This document shows, piece by piece, positions 11,164 through 19,575 of a stretch of DNA of 64,000 nt. The stretch comes from Falsiroseomonas oleicola (GTDB lineage Bacteria; Pseudomonadota; Alphaproteobacteria; Acetobacterales; Acetobacteraceae). The DNA lies in contig NZ_JAERQM010000010.1 of NCBI RefSeq assembly GCF_019029495.1, forward strand, positions 62,001-126,000, read 5' to 3'. Positions within the stretch are counted from its first letter, which is position 1; every line of letters begins with the position of its first letter. The notes under the pieces were generated by a model, which did no database searches, was not told the DNA's origin, and saw only the letters and a list, made by a program, of their open reading frames with translations. Made by a program: the position numbers and the translations under genes.

Positions 11164-12558
11164 ATGGCCGAGACTTTCGATCTCGTCGTCGTCGGCGGCG
11201 GCCCTGGTGGCTATGTCGGCGCCATCCGCGCCAGCCAGCTCGGCATGAAGGTCGCGCTGGTGGAGCGTGAGAACCTGGGCGGAATCTGCCTCAACTGGGG
11301 CTGCATCCCTACCAAGGCCCTGCTGCGCGCCAGCGAAATCAATCATTTGCTCCATACCCTGGATGCCTATGGCTTCGCCGCCGACAACATCCGCTTCGAT
11401 TTTGCGAAGGTGGTGAAGCGTAGCCGGCAGGTGGCGGGGCAGCTCTCGGGTGGCGTGAAGCACCTGATGAAGAAGAACAAGGTTTCCGTTTTTGACGGCC
11501 ACGGAAAGCTGGCCGGCCCGGGCAAGCTTTCGGTCACCAAGGACGGCAAGCCGGTGGCAGAGCTTGCCGCGAAACACATCCTGCTGGCGACCGGCGCGCG
11601 GGCGCGCGTCCTGCCGGGGATGGAGCCGGACGGCAAGCTGATCTGGTCCTACCGGGAAGCGATGACCCCGGCCGCTCTGCCGAAGAAGCTTATCGTCATG
11701 GGCTCCGGCGCCATCGGCTCCGAATTCGCCAGCTTCTACCTGAACATGGGCGCCGAGGTCACGCTGATCGAGGTGATGGACCGCATCCTGCCGGTGGAGG
11801 ACGAGGAAATCTCCGCCTTCGTCCACAAGGCTTTTGCCAAGCAGAAGATGCAGATCATCACCGGCGCCCGCGTGCAGGGCGTGCGCAAGGGCGCGGACAG
11901 CATCACCGCCATCGTGGAAGCCGGCGGCAAGGTGCAGGAAATCACCGCGGGCCGCATGATCTCCGCCGTCGGCATCGTCGGCAATGTGGAAGACCTCGGC
12001 CTGGAAGGCACCAAGGTGAAGGTGGACCGCACCCACATTGTCACCGACGCCTTCGGCAATACCGGCGAACCGGGCGTCTATGCCATCGGCGACCTCACCG
12101 GCGCCCCCTGGCTGGCCCATAAGGCGAGCCATGAGGCGGTGATCTGCGTCGAGGCCATCGCCGGCAAGCACCCGCATGCCATGGATGTGCTGAACATCCC
12201 CGGCTGCACCTATTGCCGCCCGCAGGTCGCCAGCGTCGGCCTGACGGAGAAGAAGGCCAAGGAGCTCGGCCATGAGGTCCGCGTCGGCCGCTTCCCCTTC
12301 ATCGGCAACGGCAAGGCCATCGCAATGGGGGAGCCGGAGGGCCTGGTGAAGACGGTGTTCGACGCCAAGACCGGCGAATTGCTGGGCGCCCATATGGTCG
12401 GGCCGGAAGTCACGGAGATGATCCAGGGCTACGGCATCGCCCGCACCCTGGAATCCACTGAGGCCGAGCTGATGCACACCGTCTTCCCGCATCCGACGGT
12501 TTCCGAGACCATGCATGAGTCGGTGCTTGATGCCTATGGCCGGGTGATCCACATCTAG
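11164..12558 (+). CDS. lpdA: dihydrolipoyl dehydrogenase (E3), 464 aa
   Basis: FAD/NAD-dependent disulfide reductase that reoxidises dihydrolipoyl groups of the 2-oxoacid dehydrogenase complexes. The N-terminal FAD motif is VVVGGGPGGYVGAIRA, and the redox disulfide is in GGICLNWGCIPTKALL. The NAD domain has MGSGAIGSEFASFY. The C-terminal dimer domain carries HTVFPHPTVSETMHE with the active-site His-Glu pair. ATG 11164 gives the usual length. Its place in the pdh block suggests it serves pyruvate dehydrogenase. Confidence 0.96.
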   Translation: MAETFDLVVVGGGPGGYVGAIRASQLGMKVALVERENLGGICLNWGCIPTKALLRASEINHLLHTLDAYGFAADNIRFDFAKVVKRSRQVAGQLSGGVKHLMKKNKVSVFDGHGKLAGPGKLSVTKDGKPVAELAAKHILLATGARARVLPGMEPDGKLIWSYREAMTPAALPKKLIVMGSGAIGSEFASFYLNMGAEVTLIEVMDRILPVEDEEISAFVHKAFAKQKMQIITGARVQGVRKGADSITAIVEAGGKVQEITAGRMISAVGIVGNVEDLGLEGTKVKVDRTHIVTDAFGNTGEPGVYAIGDLTGAPWLAHKASHEAVICVEAIAGKHPHAMDVLNIPGCTYCRPQVASVGLTEKKAKELGHEVRVGRFPFIGNGKAIAMGEPEGLVKTVFDAKTGELLGAHMVGPEVTEMIQGYGIARTLESTEAELMHTVFPHPTVSETMHESVLDAYGRVIHI

Positions 12559-12561
12559 GCC

Positions 12562-13560
12562 ATGGCCATTCGCGTCGAAATCAACCACGCCCGCAACGCC
12601 GCCGAGACCTCGGCGGCGGTGGCGAAGACCGGCGCCGAAAGGCATCCGGAAAAGGCGAAGCGCCCGGACAACCCGATCCAGCGGAAGCCGGACTGGATCC
12701 GGGTGAAGGCGCCGACCAGCCCGATCTACCGGGAAACCCATGCGCTGATGCGCGCCAATGGGCTGGTCACGGTGTGTGAGGAGGCGGCCTGCCCGAATAT
12801 CGGGGAGTGCTGGTCGCAGCGCCACGCCACCATGATGATCATGGGCGACACCTGCACCCGCGCCTGTTCCTTCTGCAACGTCATCACCGGCATGCCGAAG
12901 GCGCTGGATACGGACGAGCCGCGCCGGGTGGCCGATGCGGTGGCCAAGCTCGGCCTGCGCCACGTCGTCATCACCAGCGTGGACCGCGACGACCTGGCCG
13001 ATGGCGGGGCGGAGCATTTTGCCCAGACCATCCGCGCCATCCGCGCCGCGGCGCCCGAAACCACCATCGAGATCCTCACCCCCGACTTCCTGCGCAAGGA
13101 CGGGGCGCTGGAGGTGGTGATCGATGCGCGTCCCGATGTGTTCAACCACAATCTGGAAACCGTGCCGGCGCTGTACCCCACCATTCGCCCCGGCGCGCGC
13201 TACTACCATTCGCTGCGGCTGCTCGACCGGGTGAAGCAGCGCGACCCCTCCATCTTCACCAAGTCCGGCATCATGGTCGGGCTGGGGGAGAAGCGGATCG
13301 AGGTGCTTCAGGTGATGGACGACCTGCGCAGCGCCGAGGTCGATTTTTTGACCATTGGCCAGTACCTGCAGCCTTCGGTGAAGCATGCGGCGGTGGACCG
13401 TTTCGTGACGCCGGATGAATTCGCCGATTATGGACAGGCGGCGCGCGGCAAGGGTTTTCTCCTGGTCTCCGCCACGCCGCTGACCCGGTCCAGCTACCAT
13501 GCAGATCGCGATTTCGCGGCGCTGCGGGATGCGCGCGCCGCCAAGCTGAAGGCCGCCTGA
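12562..13560 (+). CDS. lipA: lipoyl synthase, 332 aa
   Basis: Radical-SAM enzyme that inserts two sulfurs into octanoyl groups on E2 and lipoyl-domain proteins. The auxiliary cluster cysteines are in [13 protein letters not shown] and the radical-SAM cluster in CTRACSFC. The C-terminal SSYHA motif ([11 protein letters not shown]) is present. It starts three bases after the lpd stop and overlaps the next gene by TGATG, so the cofactor enzyme is made with its client complex. The N-terminal 50 residues are a variable charged extension. Confidence 0.96.
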   Translation: MAIRVEINHARNAAETSAAVAKTGAERHPEKAKRPDNPIQRKPDWIRVKAPTSPIYRETHALMRANGLVTVCEEAACPNIGECWSQRHATMMIMGDTCTRACSFCNVITGMPKALDTDEPRRVADAVAKLGLRHVVITSVDRDDLADGGAEHFAQTIRAIRAAAPETTIEILTPDFLRKDGALEVVIDARPDVFNHNLETVPALYPTIRPGARYYHSLRLLDRVKQRDPSIFTKSGIMVGLGEKRIEVLQVMDDLRSAEVDFLTIGQYLQPSVKHAAVDRFVTPDEFADYGQAARGKGFLLVSATPLTRSSYHADRDFAALRDARAAKLKAA

Positions 13561-14030
13561 TGCCCACCCATGCGGAAAAGCGCGTCCTGCCCTACACGCA
13601 GGAACAGTTGTTCGACATGGTGGCGGATGTGCGCCGCTATCCGGAGTTCCTGCCCTGGTGCGTCGGCGCGCGCATCGTCTCCCGCACCGAGGACGAGCTG
13701 GTCGCGGATCTGACCATCGGCTTCAAGATGTTCCGCGAAACCTTCCGCAGCAATGTCACGCTGGAACGGCCGCATCATGTGCATGTGCGCTACCTGACCG
13801 GTCCGTTCCGTTATCTCAACAACCATTGGCGCTTCCGCACCGTCGCCAACGGGACCGAGGTGGATTTCTTCGTCGATTTCGAGTTCAAGTCGCGCCTGCT
13901 GCAGGCCGTCATCGGCACCGTCTTCAACGAGGCGGTGCGGCTGATGGTGCGGTCCTTCGAACGCCGCGCCGCCAATCTGTACCGCCGGGCGCCACCGCCG
14001 GCCGCCGCGACGCCCGCGCCTTCCGCCTGA
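13560..14030 (+). CDS. COQ10/RatA-type START-domain protein, 156 aa
   Basis: Member of the SRPBCC/START-like family that includes ubiquinone-binding COQ10 and E. coli RatA. Visible features are LPYTQEQLFDMVADVRRYPEF at the start, the TGPFRYLNNHW motif, and the long C-terminal helix FNEAVRLMVRSFERRA. Members in respiring alphaproteobacteria are usually read as ubiquinone chaperones. The toxin role of RatA is specific to E. coli work and is not implied here. It overlaps the lipA stop by one base and ends in an Ala/Pro tail. Confidence 0.85.
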   Translation: MPTHAEKRVLPYTQEQLFDMVADVRRYPEFLPWCVGARIVSRTEDELVADLTIGFKMFRETFRSNVTLERPHHVHVRYLTGPFRYLNNHWRFRTVANGTEVDFFVDFEFKSRLLQAVIGTVFNEAVRLMVRSFERRAANLYRRAPPPAAATPAPSA

Positions 14031-14034
14031 AGGT

Positions 14035-14682
14035 TTACGACGTCCGACCGCAATGCCTGCCATTCGGCAGGTAGGGCCAGAACAGCATGTCCTGCCGGTA
14101 GAAGCGTTCCAGCGCCGCCGGGCCGGCCAACATCTCCGGCACGCCGAGGCGGAAGGCCAGGTACAGGTCCTCCGGCTTCAAGCCGCGATTGCGCTCGGCA
14201 TCCAGCCAGTCATCCTGCGCGCCATGCTGGATCTTCGTCACAAGGCTGCGATTCAGCTCCCGCACCAGCTCGCGCGCCTCCGGCAGCCAGGCGCCGTATT
14301 TCGCGCCAGGGGTGGTGGCGGTGATGGGGATCTTGCGGAAGCCGGCATTCTCCTGCCGCCAGCAACTCATGATGTCGTAGTCGGAGACCATCAGCAGGCC
14401 GCTGGGGCTGGTCACGGCGCCGGATGTGCCGCTTTTCGCCGTGGTCACCGCGGTCTTCGCCGGCAGCAGCCCGTGCAGCGACCGCGCGGCCAGGTTGGGG
14501 CAGCGAAACATCAGCAGCACGGCGCGGGCGGCGGTGACCTGGCGGATCGTCATGACATCCTGCGGGTCGAAGCCGCTGTCGCGGGCATGGCGGATGTCGC
14601 TGGCCGAGGCGCCGGCACGTATCGCCGCCGCCTCCCGCTGATCCGCCAGGATGTCCCCGATGCTCACCTGCAACCCGCTCAT
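14035..14682 (-). CDS. edema factor/ExoY-like nucleotidyl cyclase-domain protein, compact form, 215 aa
   Basis: I matched this by eye to the anthrax edema factor/ExoY cyclase family. The segment FRCPNLAARSLHGLLPAK (59-76), with K76 and K83 seven apart (AKTAVTTAKSGTSG), mirrors K346/K353 of edema factor. SDYDIMS gives D101 and D103, like the metal-binding D491/D493. LVRELNRSL followed by IQHGAQDD (H153) mirrors the helix and HGTEQDN catalytic histidine. The roughly 130-residue subdomain that normally lies between the second lysine and the Asp pair is reduced to about 17 residues, and the Asn six after the His is Trp here. No signal peptide and no secretion genes nearby. Activity is therefore uncertain. 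Convergent with coq10. Confidence 0.6.
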   Translation of the reverse strand: MSGLQVSIGDILADQREAAAIRAGASASDIRHARDSGFDPQDVMTIRQVTAARAVLLMFRCPNLAARSLHGLLPAKTAVTTAKSGTSGAVTSPSGLLMVSDYDIMSCWRQENAGFRKIPITATTPGAKYGAWLPEARELVRELNRSLVTKIQHGAQDDWLDAERNRGLKPEDLYLAFRLGVPEMLAGPAALERFYRQDMLFWPYLPNGRHCGRTS

Positions 14683-14813
14683 CTACCAGCGCCCGATGTC
14701 ATGAGGGCGCGAGGGAAGCACGGCCCCTCGATGGGCGGATGGCGCCGGCGTTGCGCGCTGTTTCACGACTTTGCGTCTGCCACGGCGCGGGGAATCGGGG
14801 CAGGCTGCGCGGC

Positions 14814-15461
14814 GTGGGATACATCCTCTACGGCGATGCCGGCTCCGGCTCCGCCCCGGTCGAGATGGCGCTGGCGGAGGTCGGCGCTGCGGTGGAATTG
14901 CGCGCGGTGCCGCTGGAGGGCGACCACCAGCTTCGCGCCGACTATCGCGCCATCAATCCCATGGGCCGGCTGCCGACGCTGATCCTGCCGGACGGCACGG
15001 TGATGACCGAAAGCCTGGCGATCCTGGTGACGCTCGCCGATATCCACCCACGCCTTCTGCCGCCACCGGGCGATCCCGGGCGGGCGCGGGCGCTGCGCTG
15101 GATGGCGCTGCTGGCGGGCGAGTTCTACCCGCAGATCACCCGCTGGGATTACCCAGCCCGCTTCGGCGTCAGCCCCCACCAGCACCAGGCGCTGCGCGAT
15201 GGCGCGCTGGCCATGGCGCGCGACGTGATGCGGGTGGTGGAGGCGCATGCCGGCCTGACCGGCGACCCGGCCGCGCCCTTCCTGCTCGGCACCCAGTTCA
15301 CGGTGGCCGACATCTACCTCGCCGTGCTGTCGCGCTGGGCAGAGGGCCGGGTCTGGACACCCGCCAACCTCCCAAAAATCGAGGCGCTGGCCCAGGCGGT
15401 GGCACGGCGCCCGGCCATCGCGCCGCTCTGGCAGCGCCACGGGCTCGCCACCCCGGCTTGA
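14814..15461 (+). CDS. glutathione S-transferase family protein, 215 aa
   Basis: Cytosolic GST fold. The N-terminal thioredoxin-like domain (1-80) begins GYILYGDAGSGSAPVEMAL and has the cis-proline and glutathione-binding segment MGRLPTLILPDGTVMTES. The C-terminal helical domain contains FLLGTQFTVADIYLAVLSRW, the family N-capping box. GTG 14814 is chosen because the thioredoxin fold starts there; the frame is open further upstream without homologous sequence. The substrate is not predictable. Divergent from the cyclase-like gene and 54 bases before threonine aldolase. Confidence 0.88.
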   Translation: MGYILYGDAGSGSAPVEMALAEVGAAVELRAVPLEGDHQLRADYRAINPMGRLPTLILPDGTVMTESLAILVTLADIHPRLLPPPGDPGRARALRWMALLAGEFYPQITRWDYPARFGVSPHQHQALRDGALAMARDVMRVVEAHAGLTGDPAAPFLLGTQFTVADIYLAVLSRWAEGRVWTPANLPKIEALAQAVARRPAIAPLWQRHGLATPA

Positions 15462-15515
15462 CGTTGCGGGCCGGGCATAGCGGAGTGCGCCAGCACAACG
15501 CCGGAGCCTTGCCGC

Positions 15516-16583
15516 ATGGTCCACGCCCCCGAACGCCCGCCCGCCGGCGCGCCGCCCGTCCGCATCAACCTGTATTCCGACACCCAGACCAGGCCCAGCC
15601 CGGCGATGCTGGACGCCATGATGCGGGCCGAGGTCGGCGACGAGCAGCATGGTGACGACCCCACCGTGCATGCCCTGTGCGACCGCATGGCGGCGCTGAT
15701 GGGCAAGGAGGCGGCGGTGTTCATGCCCTCCGGCACCATGTGCAACGTGGCCTCCACTTTGGTGCATTGCCGCCCGGGGGAGGAGATCATCGCGCATGAG
15801 ACGGCGCATATCCTGACCAGCGAGGGCGGCGCCCATGCGGCGCTCGGCAGCGTCCAGATCCTGCCCTTGAAGGGTCCGCGCGGCATGTACACGCCGGATG
15901 CGCTGCGTGGCGCCCTGCGCGGCAAGTCGCGCCACACGCCGACGCAGCGGCTGGTGGAGGTGGAGCAGACGGCGAATACGGGCGGCGGCGCCGTCTGGGC
16001 CAAGGCGACGCTGGATGAGATCGCCGGCATTGCCCATGGTGCGGGCCTTTCCACCCATATGGACGGCGCCCGGCTGATGAATGCCTGCGTCGCCGCCGGC
16101 GTCGCGCCGGCCGATATGGCGGCGGGCTTCGACAGCGTCTGGCTGGACTTCACCAAGGGCCTCGGCGCGCCCCTCGGCGCCGTGCTCTGCGGCTCCTCCG
16201 AATTCATCGACGAGGCCTGGCGCTGGAAGCAGCGGCTGGGCGGCGCGATGCGGCAGGCGGGTGTCTGCGCGGCCGGCTGCCTCTATGCGCTGGACCACAA
16301 TGTCGACCGGCTGGCGGAGGATCACGCCAATGCCAAGGCGCTCGCCCGCGGCCTGGCGCAGATGGAGGGGGTGGAGGTGCAGGACCCCGACACCAACCTG
16401 GTCTTCTTCACCATCCCCGGCACCGGCGTGGCGGCGACGGAGTTGGTGCGGCGGGTGCGGATGGAAGGCGTGGCCCTGTCCCTGCTCGGCGGGCGGCTGC
16501 GCGCCTGCACGCATCTGGATGTGACTGCGCCGATGATCGACCAGGCACTCTCCGCGATCCGCACTGCGCTATCGAGGGGGTAA
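15516..16583 (+). CDS. ltaE: low-specificity threonine aldolase / beta-eliminating lyase family, 355 aa
   Basis: PLP enzyme that cleaves threonine or allo-threonine to glycine and acetaldehyde; relatives act on other beta-hydroxy amino acids. INLYSDTQTRPSPAMLDAM opens the fold, MPSGTMCNVAS contacts cofactor, and THMDGARLMNA holds the PLP-binding Asp. K214 in DFTKGLGAPLGAV is the Schiff-base lysine. Length is normal. It is followed at once by the operator and hairpin region of the TauD cluster. Confidence 0.92.
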   Translation: MVHAPERPPAGAPPVRINLYSDTQTRPSPAMLDAMMRAEVGDEQHGDDPTVHALCDRMAALMGKEAAVFMPSGTMCNVASTLVHCRPGEEIIAHETAHILTSEGGAHAALGSVQILPLKGPRGMYTPDALRGALRGKSRHTPTQRLVEVEQTANTGGGAVWAKATLDEIAGIAHGAGLSTHMDGARLMNACVAAGVAPADMAAGFDSVWLDFTKGLGAPLGAVLCGSSEFIDEAWRWKQRLGGAMRQAGVCAAGCLYALDHNVDRLAEDHANAKALARGLAQMEGVEVQDPDTNLVFFTIPGTGVAATELVRRVRMEGVALSLLGGRLRACTHLDVTAPMIDQALSAIRTALSRG

Positions 16584-16591
16584 CAAATTTG
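16582..16591 (+). promoter_or_regulatory. operator-like repeat, copy 1
   Basis: AACAAATTTG, containing the palindrome CAAATTTG, at the end of ltaE. First of four RACAAATWNG-type sequences around the TauD/GntR/ABC cluster. Confidence 0.35.
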
Positions 16592-16595
16592 CCTT

Positions 16596-16605
16596 GACAA
16601 ATTGG
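16596..16605 (+). promoter_or_regulatory. operator-like repeat, copy 2, over a TTGACA
   Basis: GACAAATTGG overlaps a perfect -35 hexamer TTGACA (16594-16599). A regulator bound here would cover the promoter. No good -10 is seen 17 bases on (GAGGCT). Confidence 0.4.
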
Positions 16606-16653
16606 GATGCGCCTCCGAGGCTTCCTGACAAATATGTTCGGAGGACGCATCCC
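16604..16653 (+). promoter_or_regulatory. large hairpin covering the tauD-like SD
   Basis: GGGATGCGCCTCCGA (16604-16618) pairs with TCGGAGGACGCATCCC (16638-16653): 15 pairs with one bulged A. The right arm contains the GGAGG Shine-Dalgarno and ends on the base before the ATG at 16654. The 19-base loop holds another GACAAAT copy. It would hide the ribosome site if transcribed. It could also act as a DNA operator. Confidence 0.65.
16627..16636 (+). promoter_or_regulatory. operator-like repeat, copy 3, in the hairpin loop
   Basis: GACAAATATG lies wholly within the loop of the 16604-16653 inverted repeat. Confidence 0.35.
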
Positions 16654-17541
16654 ATGCTCAAGGAAGCCTTGGTCGAAGCCCCGGCCCGGATCCGGGCCGT
16701 GCCGACTGGTGGCGCGCTCGGCGCAGACATCCATGGCTTCGATCCCGCGAAGCTGACCGACGAGGCCATGGAGACGGTCCGCCAGGCGCTGCTCGACCAC
16801 CTCGTCATCCGCATCCGCGACACCAACATCGATGACGAGGCCTTCGAGCGCTTTGGCGCCCGCTTCGGGGAACTGCTGCCCTCACCGGACTTCACACGCT
16901 CCCGCCCCGTCTATCTCGAGAATGCGCGCTACGTGACCATCATCTCCAACGTCACGGAGGATGGGCAGCCGATCGGCGAGCATGGCGATGGGGAGCTGCA
17001 CTGGCACACCGACCTCGCCTTCACCGACACACCCTCCGCGCTGACAATGTTGTTGGCGCGGGAAGTGCCGCCCAGCGGCGGCAATACCAGCTTTGCCAAT
17101 ATGTACTCGGCCTATGAGGTGCTGCCACCGGAGACCAAGGCGCGCATCGCCCGGCTGCGCATGAAGCACCAGGCCAGCCACAACGCCCAGGGCGGCCGCC
17201 GCCCCGGCTACAAGGATATCGAGACAGATGATGTGCGGGAGATGCCGGGGCCGATCCATCCCATCGTCCGCACCCATCCGCTGACCGGCCGAAAGGCGCT
17301 GTATCTGGGCCGCCGCTTCGGCGCCTATATCCCCGGCCTACCCCTGGCGCAGAGCGAGGCGCTGTGTGACGAGCTGTTCGCCACGGCCAATGACCCGGCG
17401 CGGGTCTGGTCGCAAAGCTGGCGGGTGGGCGACCTGGTGATCTGGGACAACCGCTGCACCATGCATCGGCGCGAGGCTTTTACGGGCCAGGGCCGCCGCC
17501 GCATGCATCGGCTGACCACGCGCGGGGAACGCCCGGTTTGA
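16654..17541 (+). CDS. TauD/TfdA-family Fe(II)/2-oxoglutarate dioxygenase, 295 aa
   Basis: Oxygenase that hydroxylates its substrate while decarboxylating 2-oxoglutarate; relatives use taurine, alkyl sulfates or phenoxyacetates. The iron ligands are in ELHWHTDLAF (HxD) and the distal His in DNRCTMHRREAF. The 2-oxoglutarate arginine is in RRRMHRLTTRGE, and PSGGNTSFANMY is the conserved TauD loop. ATG 16654 follows GGAGG at a normal distance and removes a 20-residue non-homologous extension. First gene of a cluster with a GntR regulator and ABC importer, so a transported substrate is likely, identity unknown. Confidence 0.9.
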   Translation: MLKEALVEAPARIRAVPTGGALGADIHGFDPAKLTDEAMETVRQALLDHLVIRIRDTNIDDEAFERFGARFGELLPSPDFTRSRPVYLENARYVTIISNVTEDGQPIGEHGDGELHWHTDLAFTDTPSALTMLLAREVPPSGGNTSFANMYSAYEVLPPETKARIARLRMKHQASHNAQGGRRPGYKDIETDDVREMPGPIHPIVRTHPLTGRKALYLGRRFGAYIPGLPLAQSEALCDELFATANDPARVWSQSWRVGDLVIWDNRCTMHRREAFTGQGRRRMHRLTTRGERPV

Positions 17542-18284
17542 TGTCGGGCGCGCCGTCAGCCCCTGCGGCACCGCGCCAGCCTTCCCTGGCGGAGCGGCTG
17601 GAGGAACAGCTGCGCCGTCTGATCGATCGCGGGGATTTCCCGCGCGACTGCAAGCTGCCGACGGAGTTCGAGCTGTGCCGGCGCTTCGGCGTCAGCCGCC
17701 CCATCGTCCGTGGCGCGCTCGCGCGCCTGCGGGAGCAGGGCTATGTCAGCTCCCAGCAAGGCTCGGGCAGTGTCGTGCTGCGCGGGCCGGATGCCGGTGC
17801 GATGCGCTTCCCGGCCGTCGCCACGGTCGCCGATGTCGAGCGCTTCTACGAATTCCGCATCGCGGTGGAGGGTGAGACGGCCCAGCTCGCCGCGCTGCGC
17901 CATACGCCGGAGACCCTGGCCGAGATCGAGGCGGCGCTGCGGCAGGCGGAGGAGCTGGCACCGCTCGGCGCGCCGGAGCTGGTGCGGGACACCAATTTCC
18001 GCTTCCACCGCGCCGTCGCCCGCGCCTCCGGCAATGGCTTCTTCGTGGCGACGCTGGAGCAACTGCCGAACCTGATCGGCCTCGGCCCGGTCGAGGTCCG
18101 GAATTTCGGCATCGACGACCCGGTCGCGCGCGCCCGGCTGATCGCCGCCGAGCACCGCAACATCCTGGACGCGATCCGGCGCCGTGACGCGGCCTTGGCC
18201 CGCGCGGAAATGCAGGCGCACATCGCCGCCGCGCGACAGCACATCTACCAGCGCCAGCCCATCGGACTCGTGCCATCGGGCTGA
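17541..18284 (+). CDS. GntR/FadR-type (FCD) transcriptional regulator, 247 aa
   Basis: DNA-binding regulator of the cluster. The N-terminal winged helix (about 15-80) shows LPTEFELCRRFGVSRPIVRGALARLREQGYVSS. The C-terminal FCD effector domain (about 95-235) has YEFRIAVEGETAQLAA and DTNFRFHRAVARASGN, with Asp/His metal-site positions. Such proteins are usually repressors released by a pathway carboxylate. It overlaps the dioxygenase stop by TGATG. The repeated RACAAAT sites before the dioxygenase and at the binding-protein start are the obvious candidate operators. Confidence 0.92.
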   Translation: MSGAPSAPAAPRQPSLAERLEEQLRRLIDRGDFPRDCKLPTEFELCRRFGVSRPIVRGALARLREQGYVSSQQGSGSVVLRGPDAGAMRFPAVATVADVERFYEFRIAVEGETAQLAALRHTPETLAEIEAALRQAEELAPLGAPELVRDTNFRFHRAVARASGNGFFVATLEQLPNLIGLGPVEVRNFGIDDPVARARLIAAEHRNILDAIRRRDAALARAEMQAHIAAARQHIYQRQPIGLVPSG

Positions 18285-18308
18285 GACAACATGCATGGGG
18301 GAGGAAAT

Positions 18309-18318
18309 AACAAATATG
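18309..18318 (+). promoter_or_regulatory. operator-like repeat, copy 4, across the binding-protein start codon
   Basis: AACAAATATG, whose last three bases are the ATG of the solute-binding protein gene. It matches copy 3 in nine of ten positions. Confidence 0.35.
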
Positions 18319-19575
18319 CAAATCACCCGCCGGGCCCTTCTGGGCAGCGCCTCCGCGACAATGCTTGCCGCACCTGCCCTGGCGCAGGGACGCCGCTTCG
18401 TCATCATGAGCCATGCGGTGCATCAGCGCGCCGTGACCGGGGCCGCCGGCGGCGACAGCAGCGCTGCCTGGAAGCAGCAGGCGGGGGTTGAGACCGAATG
18501 GCTGACCTTCGGCGTCGAGGCGGTGCATGAGCGCGTCTATCGCGAGGCGGCACTGTCCCAGGGCGGCGTCGACGTCGCCTTCCTGCTCGACCGCTACACC
18601 GGCCCGCACGTCGCCCCGCTGTTCGAGGATCTGCGCCCCTTCATGGAGGCCGAGCCGCTGGAAACGGCGGATGAGATCGCGGCCACCATGTACGGCTCGC
18701 ACAATTTCCGCGGCAAGCAGACCGGCATCCCCTATCGCCACGCCACCCACGGCTTCTTCTACAACAAGGCGCTGCTGCGGGAGCGGGGGGTTGAGGTACC
18801 GACCACCTTCGCCGAGATCATCGCCGCCGCCGACCGCCTGACCCATGCACGCGCCGACGGAACCCGCGTCGCCGGCTTCGCCAATTCCATGGACGACCCC
18901 TCCGGCACCATGGATCTCATCCGCGCCCATGGCGGCGACTTCATCACCCAGGACTATCGCTTCGTCGGCGATGCCGAGCCCGCCGTGCGCGCCGTGGCGC
19001 TGCTGCGCGATTGGTTCCGCCGGGGGGTGCTGCCGCGCAACGTGATGACCTTCAAGACGGAGGAGGTCATCACCGCCATGCAGCAGGGCCGGGCGGCGAT
19101 GACGACCCAGCCCTTCGGCCGCTTCATCAACTACAACGATGCGCGCCAGTCGCGCTTCGCCGGGGAGATCGCGGTGGCGCCGATCCCGATGGCCGGCAGC
19201 ACGGATCTCGCCCCGGCCAAGACGTCCGTCTGGGCGATGGCGATCCCGCGCAATGCCCGCGACAAGCGTCTGTCCTGGTCCTTCATCCGGGAGGTTTCGT
19301 CCCGCGCCAGCACCATCCGCGCCGCGGTGAACGGCAATGGCCCGGTGCGCAGCTCCGCCTATGACGATCCCAAGGTGCGGGAGATGGCGCCCTTCCTGGC
19401 CATCGAGCAGCGCGTCCTGCCACATGCGCGGCTGACCGTGCCGGGCTTCGAACAGGCGGGGCGGTCGATGGACATCTTCATGGAGGAGGTGCAGCGCGCC
19501 ATGCTGGGGCAGGCGGAGCCGCTGGCGGCGATGCGCAGCGCCCGCAGCCGCATCGAACCCCTGCTGCCGGCTTGA
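18316..19575 (+). CDS. ABC transporter substrate-binding protein, family 1, 419 aa
   Basis: Periplasmic binding protein of a carbohydrate-type (CUT1) importer. The N-terminus is a Tat-like signal (ITRRALLGSASATMLAAPALAQ region, residues 3-24) with cleavage after ALA. The mature part has the family 1 layout: GIPYRHATHGFFYNKALL at the hinge, TFAEIIAAADRLT, and a late PAKTSVWAMAIPRNA stretch. ATG 18316 has GGGAGG about 10 bases upstream. It sits between the regulator and two permeases; the ligand is unknown and need not be a sugar. Confidence 0.9.
   Translation: MQITRRALLGSASATMLAAPALAQGRRFVIMSHAVHQRAVTGAAGGDSSAAWKQQAGVETEWLTFGVEAVHERVYREAALSQGGVDVAFLLDRYTGPHVAPLFEDLRPFMEAEPLETADEIAATMYGSHNFRGKQTGIPYRHATHGFFYNKALLRERGVEVPTTFAEIIAAADRLTHARADGTRVAGFANSMDDPSGTMDLIRAHGGDFITQDYRFVGDAEPAVRAVALLRDWFRRGVLPRNVMTFKTEEVITAMQQGRAAMTTQPFGRFINYNDARQSRFAGEIAVAPIPMAGSTDLAPAKTSVWAMAIPRNARDKRLSWSFIREVSSRASTIRAAVNGNGPVRSSAYDDPKVREMAPFLAIEQRVLPHARLTVPGFEQAGRSMDIFMEEVQRAMLGQAEPLAAMRSARSRIEPLLPA

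Noticed and set aside
14035-14682. Toxin-antitoxin reading of coq10/ratA with its convergent neighbour
   Set aside because: The START-domain protein is the COQ10 type in a lipoate/ubiquinone context, and the neighbour is convergent with no antitoxin features.
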